Part shown: positions 1 through 12,000 of the stretch, one piece after another
Layout of the letters: each line of letters starts with the position of its first letter
Numbering within the stretch: position 1 is the first letter of the stretch
NCBI GenBank assembly: GCA_905178155.1
Contig: CAJINV010000005.1
Span: 5,002,256-5,066,255, forward strand
From: Amoebophrya sp. A120
Lineage: Eukaryota; Sar; Dinophyceae; Syndiniales; Amoebophryaceae
Reading direction: 5' to 3'
Length of the DNA: 64,000 nucleotides
Program-made: the position numbers and the translations under genes
The notes under the pieces: model-generated
The model's database searches: none
Seen by the model: the letters and a program-made list of their open reading frames with translations, nothing else
What the model was told of the DNA's origin: nothing

Positions 1-3
1 TCA
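1..3 (+). CDS. exon 0 fragment (3 bp)
   Basis: The bases TCA before the first element match the last three of the CCTCA that follows it, so they are probably the end of an exon that starts left of the window. Confidence 0.5.
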
Positions 4-3000
4 TATGAGAGTGCACAACTCCCCCTCCTCCTCATTTGTCATGCAAAATCCCAAATCCATATCCAGCTGCTGCCTTGTAGCACTGTTTGCATGACAAATT
101 CTGGAAGCCCAAACAGTACTACACTGGGCACATAGATTTGTCATGCATAGGCTCCATGTGCGCTGGTGTTTGTATTGCTGTTCATGCCATACAAATGGGG
201 GCGAGGGGGAGTTGGGCACTGTCATACCTCACCGGAGCGTCCCACAACGAGATTGGGCGGATCCAGAGTCTGTTCGTCCCGATGGTGGTTATGAAAGTGC
301 ACAACTCCCCCTCCCCCTCATTTGTCATGCAAAATGCCTAAGTTACGCCGGGGTTCTTGGCAATGTTTGCATGACAAGTTCTAGCAGCCCAAATAGCACT
401 ACAATCCTGCCCAAACTTGTCATGCAAAACCGGTAATCTTGCTGATGCTTGTATTGTTGTTCATGCAATACAAATGAGGGGGAGGGGGAGTTGTGCACTT
501 TCATGGTGGTGAAGGGAAAAACGGAAGACGCGGCAAGTGATGGCCTCGCGAAGCAGTTTTTACTGAAGATTGGGGAGAATCTGGCGGATGAGCTGCAGAT
601 CACAGACAGTGCGAAATATCCTCAGACCTTCACCGCTGACTTCGCCGATCCGGTCGCCCAGTCGATCGCGAAGATTGAGTTACAAAACGCTTTACCACCA
701 CCCCCACACGACGCCGAAAAATGCGGCTACGACCCGAACCCCTCGATTCTTCCGGGCAAGTGGTTCCTCTACATGTACAAGCACGGACAGAATAAAGCGG
801 CCAACGGCTGGAATGACATGCGGTTTGGGAAAAACGTTAATGGGTTAAATTCCCTCTGCCCGCACCCGACAAGTGGGAATGCGAAAATGTCGGAAGCGTT
901 ATTCGACGCGTCCTGCTTCACGGAGCTCCTCGCGGTCGGTGGCACCGGCGCGTGGGCGAAAATCTGGCGCAAGGACGGGGCTTGTATCCCCGCGAAAGAC
1001 GCGTTTGGCGAGGGAGAGAAGCGGACGAACGGCTTCTACAGCATTGAGTTTTCCACGGGCTACAAGGGCGACGCGATTGTGAAGAACTTGTACCACGGAC
1101 CCTTGTTCAATGACATCAATACGGGCTCCATGTGGATGTGGCGTTGCAACAGCAAGAACGCCGACGGAAGCAGCTGCGCGCAGTACGACAGTGGCAGTGT
1201 GCTTGGGAGCCAATACGACAACAGCCCGGGTTCCTGGGGCACGCTGTTGACTTCCCTCCCCGGGCGGTATGCCCCGGGGGGCGAAAAGGGGAGAGGGACT
1301 GACGGGTATAGCTGGTCCTGGTACGGAAAGCAAACGACGGTCGCGCAAAGTCTCGATGAACCCACGACGGCCACAACGACCACGACGTTGTTCAAGAAGG
1401 TGAAGAGAGTGCTGGATGGCTGTGTCGCGGCCTATGACTTCGAGGAAGATGCCGCGGCGCATCCGGGAACAGATGCGGCGGTGTACAAGTCGACAGGTAT
1501 TTCCTCCTCCGGCGTCCCGACCGTCGCGCAACCGCTTGTGTGCGCGGGGAACCAGAAGAACAGTAAGGAGACCCTGAAAACGAGGGTGGGCACCGGCGGA
1601 GAGTACAAATCGTTGCTCTTCACCCGGTATTTACAGGAGGGCGGGTACTGCAGCGGCCCGGCCTTTGACATGCCACAGGATGACGAGAGCCGGACCGTGG
1701 TAGTTTGGTTCAAGCCGAAGATCGGGCCCGCGTATCACACCCCGGTTGGGAACGAGGAGTCGGCCACGTCCGGGCCGGTGGCCTACGGGAACGGGATTCC
1801 GGGCCAGGGTTGCAATTCCCACTTCGCGTTGTGGATCAGCGGGTTTGGGGGGAATTTGTACTTTGGACTAAACTGCCAGGACCCGGGTAATGCGAAGGAC
1901 GGGAACACGGGGTTTAACCCGGTGAAAACCAACCTCCCGGAGAGCTGGATCCACGTGGCGTTCAGCTACAATAAGAGCACCAACAAGTTCAAGCACTGGT
2001 ATAATGGCGGTTCTATGAAGGAAAAAACCGCCAGTATGCCCCCGCACACGCGAACGTGGAACTTCGGGAAAAATTGCATCGGTGCGGGCATCCAAACCTG
2101 CTTCACTGACTTGCAACGCGCAGACGGGTCTTTTCTTTCAACCAGCAAGGCCTTTTTCGCCGGCGAGATCGCGTCTTTCCACATCTACGACCGGGAATTG
2201 TCCGAAACCGAAATCAACTGGGTCAAGTCCCACACCGGGCCGGGTGGGGCGCCGGAGTACATCTTCTCGTCCGGGTTGGAAGCAACCAGAGGTCTCGTAT
2301 TGTGAGGAAAAATCCCCCCTCCCCATATCGAAAGCGAAATTTGTGTTGCTGTATTTGAGTACACAAATCGCATTTGTCTTGCTGGAGAGGACTGCGGACC
2401 CATATCAAGCCTGAGTAGAGAGGCTTTGACTTAGGCGCTTAGCATGAAAAGCCTCCGTGATGTTGGCTCAACAGCATGACAAACCGCCTCCATAATGGGG
2501 CGGAAGCTGCTGCCCTTGTCTTCTTGCAACACAAACGTGATTTGTGACCTCAAATCAGCAACACAAATTTTCGAAAACCTACCGCTTCAATATGGGGAGG
2601 GGGGATTTTTCCTTGCGATATCTCGCGGGGTTGGGGAGGTTCCCCATGGAGCAGCTGCTGGGAAATTCCGAGCTGTATGCAATGCAAAAGCATCGTACTA
2701 GTATAAATTGCATTACAAATTGGCCCAGCACTACAAATCGAATTTGTAATGCTGATTTACCTTGAGAAAGAGATTTGTAATGCATAAATGCAATTACTAC
2801 GAGTACGATACTTTTGGACAGGATAAGCTGATCGCTTCGACGATAACGACATCGACGACAGCTGGTACTACAACTTCCGCCACCTCCGGCTACTGCGACT
2901 TCCACGAGAAATGCACGGACGTTAACAGCAAGTTCCACTGCTTTGAACGCGTCCAGCCTATGGGAGACACGAAGCACCCTGGATTTACGAACACCCCGCA

Positions 3001-6000
3001 GAACGTTTTGGACTATGAGAGTACTGGTACTATCCCGCCAACCTACGGCTTCGAGATGACGTTTGCAAATTACGGGAAGATGAAAGGAATCTGCGGACAA
3101 TACATCAACGGCGTGGAGAATTATTTGCCCGATCTGAGGGGCAAACTCACGGGGAACAAGTTTGATTGTATGAACATCTGCAGAAACATGGGCGACATCT
3201 GCCGCGGCACCACCGGCCACAAATACGGGAACGGGAACGACGGGACAGAGTCTGATGGAAAAGTGTTCTGCGAGTTGGAGCTTCAAACCTGCGACGTGCC
3301 GGCGGAAGTACTCGCAAAAGTTCCAGCGGAATTGCACGAATTGAATTGCAATCCGAATGTCCCCGACCGGAAACACGACATCTACCATGTGAGATCCAGT
3401 GGCAACCAGCCGGAGTGCTGGCGGAAGGTAATCTACCAAGCAGGGCCGAATTCCGCTTTGAATTCCTACGAGTTCCCGTTTGAGGATTTCGTGACGAAGA
3501 GCTACAGCACCGACGTAAAGTACTATGCACTGCAAATACGTCTGGGTCTGGAAAGCTGGCCTTTGTAATGCATATCTTGCATTCCTGAAAATAAAATCTG
3601 TGTTGCACGAGCGGCAAAAGAGCAGCTTGCTTTGTCATGCAGAGATGCAATTTGTAATGCGTGCTAGAGATCAGAAAGCGTTCAAAAAACCAGTCATGCT
3701 TGGCTGCCATTGCAATCGTTTCACTCATGCGCGTTTCAGCATCACAGGTTTCCAGACCCAGACGTTTTTGCAGTTGATAAGCACACGCGTGACACCATTC
3801 CGAAATCCAACCCGTCCTGGGCGTGGAAGGACTCGCTGGGGTTCAGCGAAGAGTATAAGAAAATCGCGAAAACCGCACCTATATGCTCTGCAAAAGTATC
3901 GTACTCGTACTAATTGCAATCATGCATGGCAAATCTTGTTTCTTAGCCAAATCAGCATTACAAAGAACTCCATTTTTCCTTCTGAAAAAACTTGTATTGC
4001 AATTTACACTACGTACGATGCTTTTGCAATGCATACACTAAATCCTCCTTCGATTGCACCCGGGACGCGATCTTGGTGTACAGCCAGAACACCGATTTCG
4101 CCAACAGTAAGGTGACGCAAAAGGCCTGTCTGCAGCTCTGCACGGAGTTTGGAAAGGGGCTGTGTGCGGGAGCGGTCCACTTTTATGATGAGACAGCAGA
4201 AAAATCAAAGTGTTTCCTTATAAAACAGTCTAAATCCGATGTTCTTCTCGGCGCGACGCTCCATTCCGTCGGGAAAAGCGCTTTGGGTTCCTACTGCGAG
4301 GACAACGGGACACATCGGTGCTTCTTCCGGGATGTGAACACCGATTTTGCGCTGGATGCGCCCAACGGGATTAGCAACATCTTTCTCCCGATCTTGAACA
4401 GTGAAAGTACTACGGAAGAGCAGTTTTTGACAAAATTGCTCCCAGTAGCGACTGATGCGACTTTACTACAACAATCCTACCCGTCGAACCACGTGGAGTA
4501 CTTCTACCAGCACTTGGGTCACGGGAAATGCGTGTATCAAATGCAAAAATGTCTGGGTCTGGAAAGTTGCAAGATTTGTGATGCATCTCGCGGACCACAC
4601 TCATGGTCTGTAATGCAGACAGAAGCATCACAGACTTTTTGAGACCTTCCTCATGCCTCTTCCGCATGAGAAATTCGCCTTTTGCCTAGCGAGAATTGGG
4701 TAACTGTTGGCGTTCATGCAGCACAGATTTTCTCGCGATCCAGATTTCGCATGACAGGCTTCATTCTTCCAGACCCAGACATATTTGCAATGCATAGCGT
4801 GCACACGCAGAACAAACGGGAAAACTTGTCCAAACTAACGCGAACTTTCGTCGCCGGGAAAGACTCGGTAGATGGGAAAATCACGAAGGAATTAGCGGAG
4901 GATATGACCCGCTCAGACGTTACAATCTCAAACGTTACATCAATAGAATATGGGAATCTGTGATGCAAGAGTGCATGATCTAGCCAACTCTCATACGATT
5001 GCGCATGACAAGTTCCGGAGCCCCAAACCCACCTGAAATCCGGCAAGATTTGTATTGCGAAAAGCCCAATTCTCTCTGCGTTCCTCATGCTCTTCATGCA
5101 AATAGAATTTCCGGATTCTATTGTAACGTTTGAGATTGTAACGTTTGAGCAGGCCATAGAAGAGTGCTTCTATGAACTGCAAAAGTATCGTATTCGTATA
5201 AATGCATGACAAACCTCCTCAGCATGAGAAATGAAATTTGTAATGCGAATCTACCTTAAGAAAAAGATTTGTAATGCGTGACTGCAATACGAGTACGATA
5301 CTTTTGCACAGGATAGCTTCAACTTCTGCGACATTCTCGCGCTGAGGAACAACCTATGCATTGCAAAAGTATCGCAGTCTGGAAAAGTGGAACTTGTGTT
5401 GCATGTCTTGCATTCCTGAAAAATCTGTATTGCACAGCCACGAAGAAAGGCGCCGCTTTTTCGTCCTGCAAAAACGCAGTTTGTCATGCGTGCTACGCAT
5501 CAGACGGCGTCAAGTATACTTGTCATGCTTGGCTGCGCTTGGGAGCGCCAGCAGTCTTTTATCCATACTGTAGCATCACAGGTTTCCAGACATCCAGGGA
5601 TATTTGCATTTGATACAACCCGTTCAAACACACGACTGACGCCACTCTTCACGAGCTCGTCGGGAAGGGGAGTTTATGGAATGCAAAAATGTCTGGGTCT
5701 GGAAGAGTGCAAACTTGTGATGCTGCGTTTGGATTCCAAAAAAATGTGTATTGCATGAGCAGCAATAAAGGGAAGGCAATTTTTGCTATGCGGAGAGGGC
5801 ATTTGTCATGCGGACTAGGCATCAAGAAGCCCTCACAAAATCTGTGATGCTGGGGCATGCATCACTGACGTCATGGCTCACGCAAAACGTGCATGACAAG
5901 CTTCAGAATCTTCCAGACCCAGACATTTTTGCAATGCATACAGTTACATCGGCCACGAGCTGTGCAAGGGCGTGGAATATCAAATGCAAAAATGTCTGGG

Positions 6001-9000
6001 TCTGGAAGGACAAGGATGCGAACTTGTGATGCATACTTGGAGGACACAAAAATCTGTCATGCTTGACAGCAAAGGGAGCTCCTTTTCCTGTCGCCGAAAG
6101 AAGGCGTTTGTCATGCCGATTAAGCATTGGAAAGCCGTCTCAAAATAACCTGTGATGCTAGGGCTTGCATGGCACACCTTCTGTGTTACGCAGACACAGC
6201 ATCACAAACTTCAGCAATCTTCCAGACCCAGACACTTTTGCAATGTATATGGAATTTACAGGGACTTCTTGTAGTTTGATTGTCGATATGGATTGTAAAA
6301 ATATCTGGGTCTGGAAGGTTGGAACTTGTAATGCTAGCTTTCCATACCTAGACAATCTGTATTGCATAACCAACAAAAGTCGCAGCCTCTTTTGTCATGC
6401 AAAAACGCAGTTTGATTGTCATGCGGATTGCCTATGAGAAAGCGTTTTGGGAAGTTGTCATGCTGGGCTGCATTCGGAAGCGTTTTCATCATGGACATAT
6501 TAGCATCACAAGTTTCCAGACCCAGACATTTTTGCATTTGATTGTGGACCGCATGGATTACAAGACGATGCTCAACTACTACTTCAAGCAGGACGACTAT
6601 GGAGGCGTCAGGATTGAAATCGGCAAAGTTGAAATAATTTCTCACGCGTAAATTGCAAGGCATGAAGTGCCTCTCTTGCAGGGGCGGCAGGTGAGGCCGA
6701 CCGTCAGCCTGTTTGGGATCTGCGGCAGAGCTGCTCAAGTAGCATGACAAAAGACGCCTTCTGTCATTAAACAGCATGACAAACTGGATTTAGACGGTGT
6801 CGATATTTGTCATGCGCCGCTTGAAAATTTGGCTTCCAACTGGTATCGATTTTCTGCAGTGCAAGTTACTTCAACTTTGTCGATTGCAAATCTGACACTC
6901 CCATAACGACATTGCGACTTCCACCGTCACAATCACCTCCACGGTACGGCCGAACTACCCACCAGATTTCTACTACGGGGTCTACAGCTTCGGGGACGAT
7001 TTCCAGTACAAGATGGAGTTCGGGTACGATTCGATCGAAGCGCCGAATCAGGCGGACAACGCGCATTTAGCCTCCTGTACCGGAGATGGTTGTAAACAAT
7101 CCTGTTTCGCCAAGCAGTACAAGTCTTCATTCGAGCGCGGCTACACTTCAAAGCATCCGGATTACGTATCAATTGCAAAAATGTCTGGGTCTGGAAGATT
7201 GCAAGTGTGTCATGCTTGTCTGGCATGAGTCGAGAATCTGTGTTGCATAGACACCGAAAGGCCCTCTTACCTGTCATGCAAAAACGCAGGTTGCCATGCG
7301 GAATACGTAAGACATAGGAGCCAAAAAATTTGTCATGCGTAGCTGCGTATAATTGCAGTGCTTCTACCATTCACTTTTAGCATCACAAGTTTCCAGACCC
7401 AGACATATTTGCAATCCATATTGCGGCATGATCCACCACACGTATAACCCGAATGGTATGAAATGCAAAAGCATCGTACTAGTACAAATCGCATTACAAA
7501 TGTGCTCAGCATTAGAAATGGAATTTGTAATGCGTATTTGAATTGATAAAAAAATTTGTGTTGCATGACTGCAATTACTACGAGTACGATGCTTTTGCAC
7601 AGGATAAATGGTGGCAGTCTGCAAGATTATGTGGACATGAACTCGGACCACCGTGTATCCTGAGCAAAAACGTCCCCACCCCAGAGTTGTAATGCAAATC
7701 TGCATGCTCAGAATGTTTCTCATGCGGAGTTCCATGAGAAGCAATTTCTAGTCGTGTTCTGCAATTTGCCATGCTCGAATGTGCATGATATACTAGATCT
7801 GTTACGCTGCTGAGCTAGCTGAAACAGCACTACGCTACGACTCCAAATTTGTCATGCAAAACAGCCAAAACTTGTGGATTTGTCTAGCCGGTTCCCCATC
7901 TTGACTATGGGGTGGGGACGCTTTTACATAGGATACCGCCACTACGACTGGAGTTGGCGGCGCCACCCGAAGGTGGCGGCGCTGTACGACAAGGAGGACG
8001 GCGACAATACCAACGCGAATAATTATGACGCGAATCCATCGTCGGAAGATGATAAGGGGTGCTTACTACCCGCAGGTCGGTTCGACGGGGTCGCGGGGCA
8101 CAAGAACGCACTGCTCGCGGCGGACAACGTGCACTGCCCGGGGGAGAACAAGGTTTCCATGGTGCAACTCGCGAAGGGCTGCACGGTGGATCTTTGCCCC
8201 ACCTCCCCCACCCCGACGGACACGAGTAAATCACATTGCTTCCGCGTCGGCCCCGGGCCGGGCGTGTTTAAGGCGAGTGACGGGCATTTCGATTCGGACA
8301 CCATGTACGAAGCGCATGTGTATTGTCACATTAACAATCCGGAAGGGATATCAAATGCAAAAATGTCTGGGTCTGGAAGATTCCTACATTTGTCATGCGT
8401 GTCTGACATGACTCAATAATCTGTGATGCATGGGCACGAAGCGGTCCTCTTTTCTGTCATGCAAGCGCGCAGTTTGCCATGCGGAACACGCAACACGTAG
8501 GAGCCCAAAAAATTTGTCATGCTTGGCTCCGTATTGCAGTGGAACTCTCGTTCACTTGTAGCATCACAAGTTTCCAGACCCAGACATTTTTACATTTGAT
8601 AAGGGACGATGAGTTCTTTTGCGGACAATGCGGACGGTTCTGGGGCGAAGTGCTCCCTCCCAATTGGGCGGTACGGGAACAGCTGGGTCAGCACGTGCCA
8701 CCCAAACAAAATCCTGACGGGAGACATCCACGTTGGATCAGATCCTCTACACGGACCGTGTCCGGTGAATGATAAAGTTTCCCAAATTATCATGTGTAAA
8801 AACGTCCCCGCACCAGAGTCAAGATGGTAAATCTGCTACACAAATCAGCCAGCTCTGGCTGTTTCGCATGACAAGTTTGTCCTTGTAGCGGAATCCTGTT
8901 TAGGTAGTTCAGCAGCATCACAGACCTAGCTTATCATGCTGGTTATAGCATCACAAATCCCAAGACACGACTAGAAAACGCCTCTCATGGGGCTCAGCAT

Positions 9001-12000
9001 GAGAAACTTTTTTGGCATGCAGATTTGCATGACAACTCTGGGGTGGGGGCGTTTTTGCTGAGGATACAGATCGTGGTGAAAGCCGGCTGTGCCGCGCACG
9101 TGTTCCAGCACTGCGACGGGATCTCGGGAAATTCTATCGCGAGGAGAAATCCCCTCTCCCCATATTGACAAGGTACGTTTTCGAAAATTTGTGTTGCTGA
9201 TTTGTGACCACAAATCGTCTCTGTGTTGCATGAAGACAACCCCACAGACAGAAGACAACCCCACAGACAGCCGCCGCATTCTACAGGCGGTCTGTCATGC
9301 TGTTGCTCCTACAGCGTAGACGTCTGGCATGCTAAGCGCCTAGGCCAAAACCGGTCTACTCAGGCTTGATATGGGCCTGCAGTCCTCGTCGGCAAGACGG
9401 AGCTGATTTGTGTACTACACAAATCCAGCATCAGAAACCTCGTTTTGATATGGGGAGGGGGGATTTTTCATTCTGATAAATTCCAATCCGGCCGTGGACA
9501 ACGCAGCGGTTTGGTACATTAAGGGAAACCAGAACACCCCGGCCACGTTCACCGGGTCCCCCGGGACGGAGAACATTGCGATGCGGGCCTTACGCACTGC
9601 AAATACGTGTCTGTGTCTGGATCTGGAAAGGTGCAAACTTGTGATGCTGCTTTTGGAATCAAAACAAAATCTGTATTCCCCGAGTAGAAACATTAGGCCG
9701 CCTCTTTGCATCAACGCGAAGAGGGCAACATTTGTCATGCGGGATAGGCATCCAGAAGCACTCAGAAAATCTGTGATGCTGGGGCAGGCATCACAGACAT
9801 AGTGGGTCATACAAAATGTGCATGACAAGCACCTACTTTCTTCCAGACCCAGGCATTTTTGCAGTTGATAGGCCTTCCGCGACAACGACGCGTCGGACGT
9901 GATGCTGTTCTGTCCGGATGTGCCCCGCGCAAGTGACGTCACGGACAGCTCGAAGCAGGAAGTCGCTGGTGTTTCCTACCAGTTGAAGGGGTCTTTTTCC
10001 CTCTCCGATTGCGGACGGGCTTGTTTAACGCTTGGGAAGGACTGCTTAGGCTATCACCAACAGGTCTACGACAAGACAAACCGGAGGTACACGAATTACA
10101 AAGCGGATCAATTAGCACCCTGTATTTTACGTTTAACCCAGACTTCTATCGAGCCGGAAACGAAACTGCTATCGACCAAGAAAGTCTTCGGAATGCCGGA
10201 CGCCGTGACTAATAGCTGGATCGACTCCGCGTTCGGCGCTATTGACAACAAACTGCAGGAGGAAACGCCGAAACTGTATCCTGAGGAAAAACGTCCCCAC
10301 CCCAGAGTTGTCATGCAAATCGGCATGCTAAAAATGTTTCTCATGCGGAGGCCCACGAGATGCATTTTCCAGTTGTGTTTTGGAATTTGTCATGCTCCAA
10401 TCAGCATCATATACGTAGATGTGTGATGCTGCTGAGCCAGCTCAAACAGCACTACACTACGACATCAAATTTGTCATGCAAAACAGCCAAAACTTGCGCA
10501 CTTGTCTAGCCGAGGCTCCATCTTCACTATGGGGTGGGGACGTTTTCACACAGGATAAACTGCAAATAAAACACAAGCAAAAAGACGCGTCGATCGGGGG
10601 AAGGAAAGAAGCAGTTGCGTATGGGGGCAGTGATATCCTGAGCAAAAATGTCCTCACCCCATAGTCAAGATGCGAAATCTGCTACACAAATCAAGCACCT
10701 TTGGCTGTTTCGCATGACAAGTTTGTCGTCGTGGTGCAGTGGTGCTGTTTGAGGTAGTTCAGCAGCATGACAGATCTAGCGCATCATGTTGATTGGAGCA
10801 TGACAAATTCCAAAACACGACTAGAAAATGCTTCTCGTGGGGCTTTGCATGAGAAACATTTTCATCATGGTGCGCATCTGCATTACAACTCTGGCGTGGG
10901 GAAGTTTTTACTCAGGATAAGTGAAGCCACGGACTTTTTCGACATGTGCTACACGAAAATGGACGGTGAGACACTGATATCAAATGTAAAAATGTCTGGG
11001 TCTGGAAGATTGCCAGGTTTGTCATGCACGTTTTGCATGACGTGTGAGGTCTGTGATGCATGCCCTAGCATCACAGATTTTGTGAGATCTTTACCATGCC
11101 TTTTCCGCATGAGAAACCGCCTCTCGGCCTTCTCAAAAGTGAACAGCTTTATTGGTAATCATGCAACACAGATATTTATATGATTCAGATTTAGCATGAC
11201 AAGTTGTACTCTTCCAGACCCAGACATTTTTGCATTTGATAACTGTCAGCAGCCGAGCAGAAGGAGATCTATTCGCTGACCGGTACATCTGACTACAGTG
11301 TCTACGAGTCGATCGCGCGAAACGGCCCGTGCAGCTACAGCTCGAATGCAGCTGGAATTTGGAAAGCGCGGTTCACCCCGGCTTTTGCCACCCCGTTCCA
11401 GATCCACAGCGACTTTAAGGAATTCTGCTACGGGACGTGTAATAAATTTTCCTCTTGCGCTGGGATTTCGTTCTCCGAGCGGCCGCCCGATGTGCACGGG
11501 AAGTACGGCTGCGATCTGATCTTCGAGGGCCAGCTCCCCCCGGACAGTGAGTTGCCGGTAAGTGATTTCTTCGCGGTGGTGTGGACGAAAGAAGCGAGTT
11601 TGAACTCTTTGTTAATCGATTCCTCCGCCAGTTCCACAGATTCCGTGATCCGGCCGCAAGTCGCTTCCCCGGTGCCGCCGTTGATGACAAGCGGCCAGTG
11701 GTTCTGTGTGGCGAAGAAGACAACAGGTGCAGCAGCAGGTTCATCTCCGCAATACCTCCGCTCGCGCGGTATGCATGCGTTGGGGGCGACCAGGTTCAAG
11801 AAGATCACTAAAGAACCCGCTTCATCCACCGCCGACGCAAGCACTTGCCTTTCGAAATCTTTATTCCACCCGGATCAACTCCCCTCGTCCCCGAAAGCGA
11901 TTGATGTCATTGAGTTGGAGATTCTCGGCAGCGAAATTTCTTTAGACCGCTGCTTGTACACTTGCGAGCTGAAGAAGCACGAAGATCCAACCGTGGGGAA

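Noticed and set aside
449-2305. Separate genes starting at ATG codons near exon starts
   Set aside because: These ATG codons lie inside elements (products such as MHDKF or MYCCSC from TTTGTCATGC-type sequence). Coding similarity begins only after the element ends, and the upstream exon joins in frame.
2298-2620. Ordinary GT-AG spliceosomal introns
   Set aside because: At most sites no GT-AG pair fits both the TSD edges and the required frame.
7656-7935. G-rich/C-rich paired ends as transcription terminators
   Set aside because: The pairs are the two ends of one element hundreds of bases apart, flanked by TSDs and inside coding sequence.
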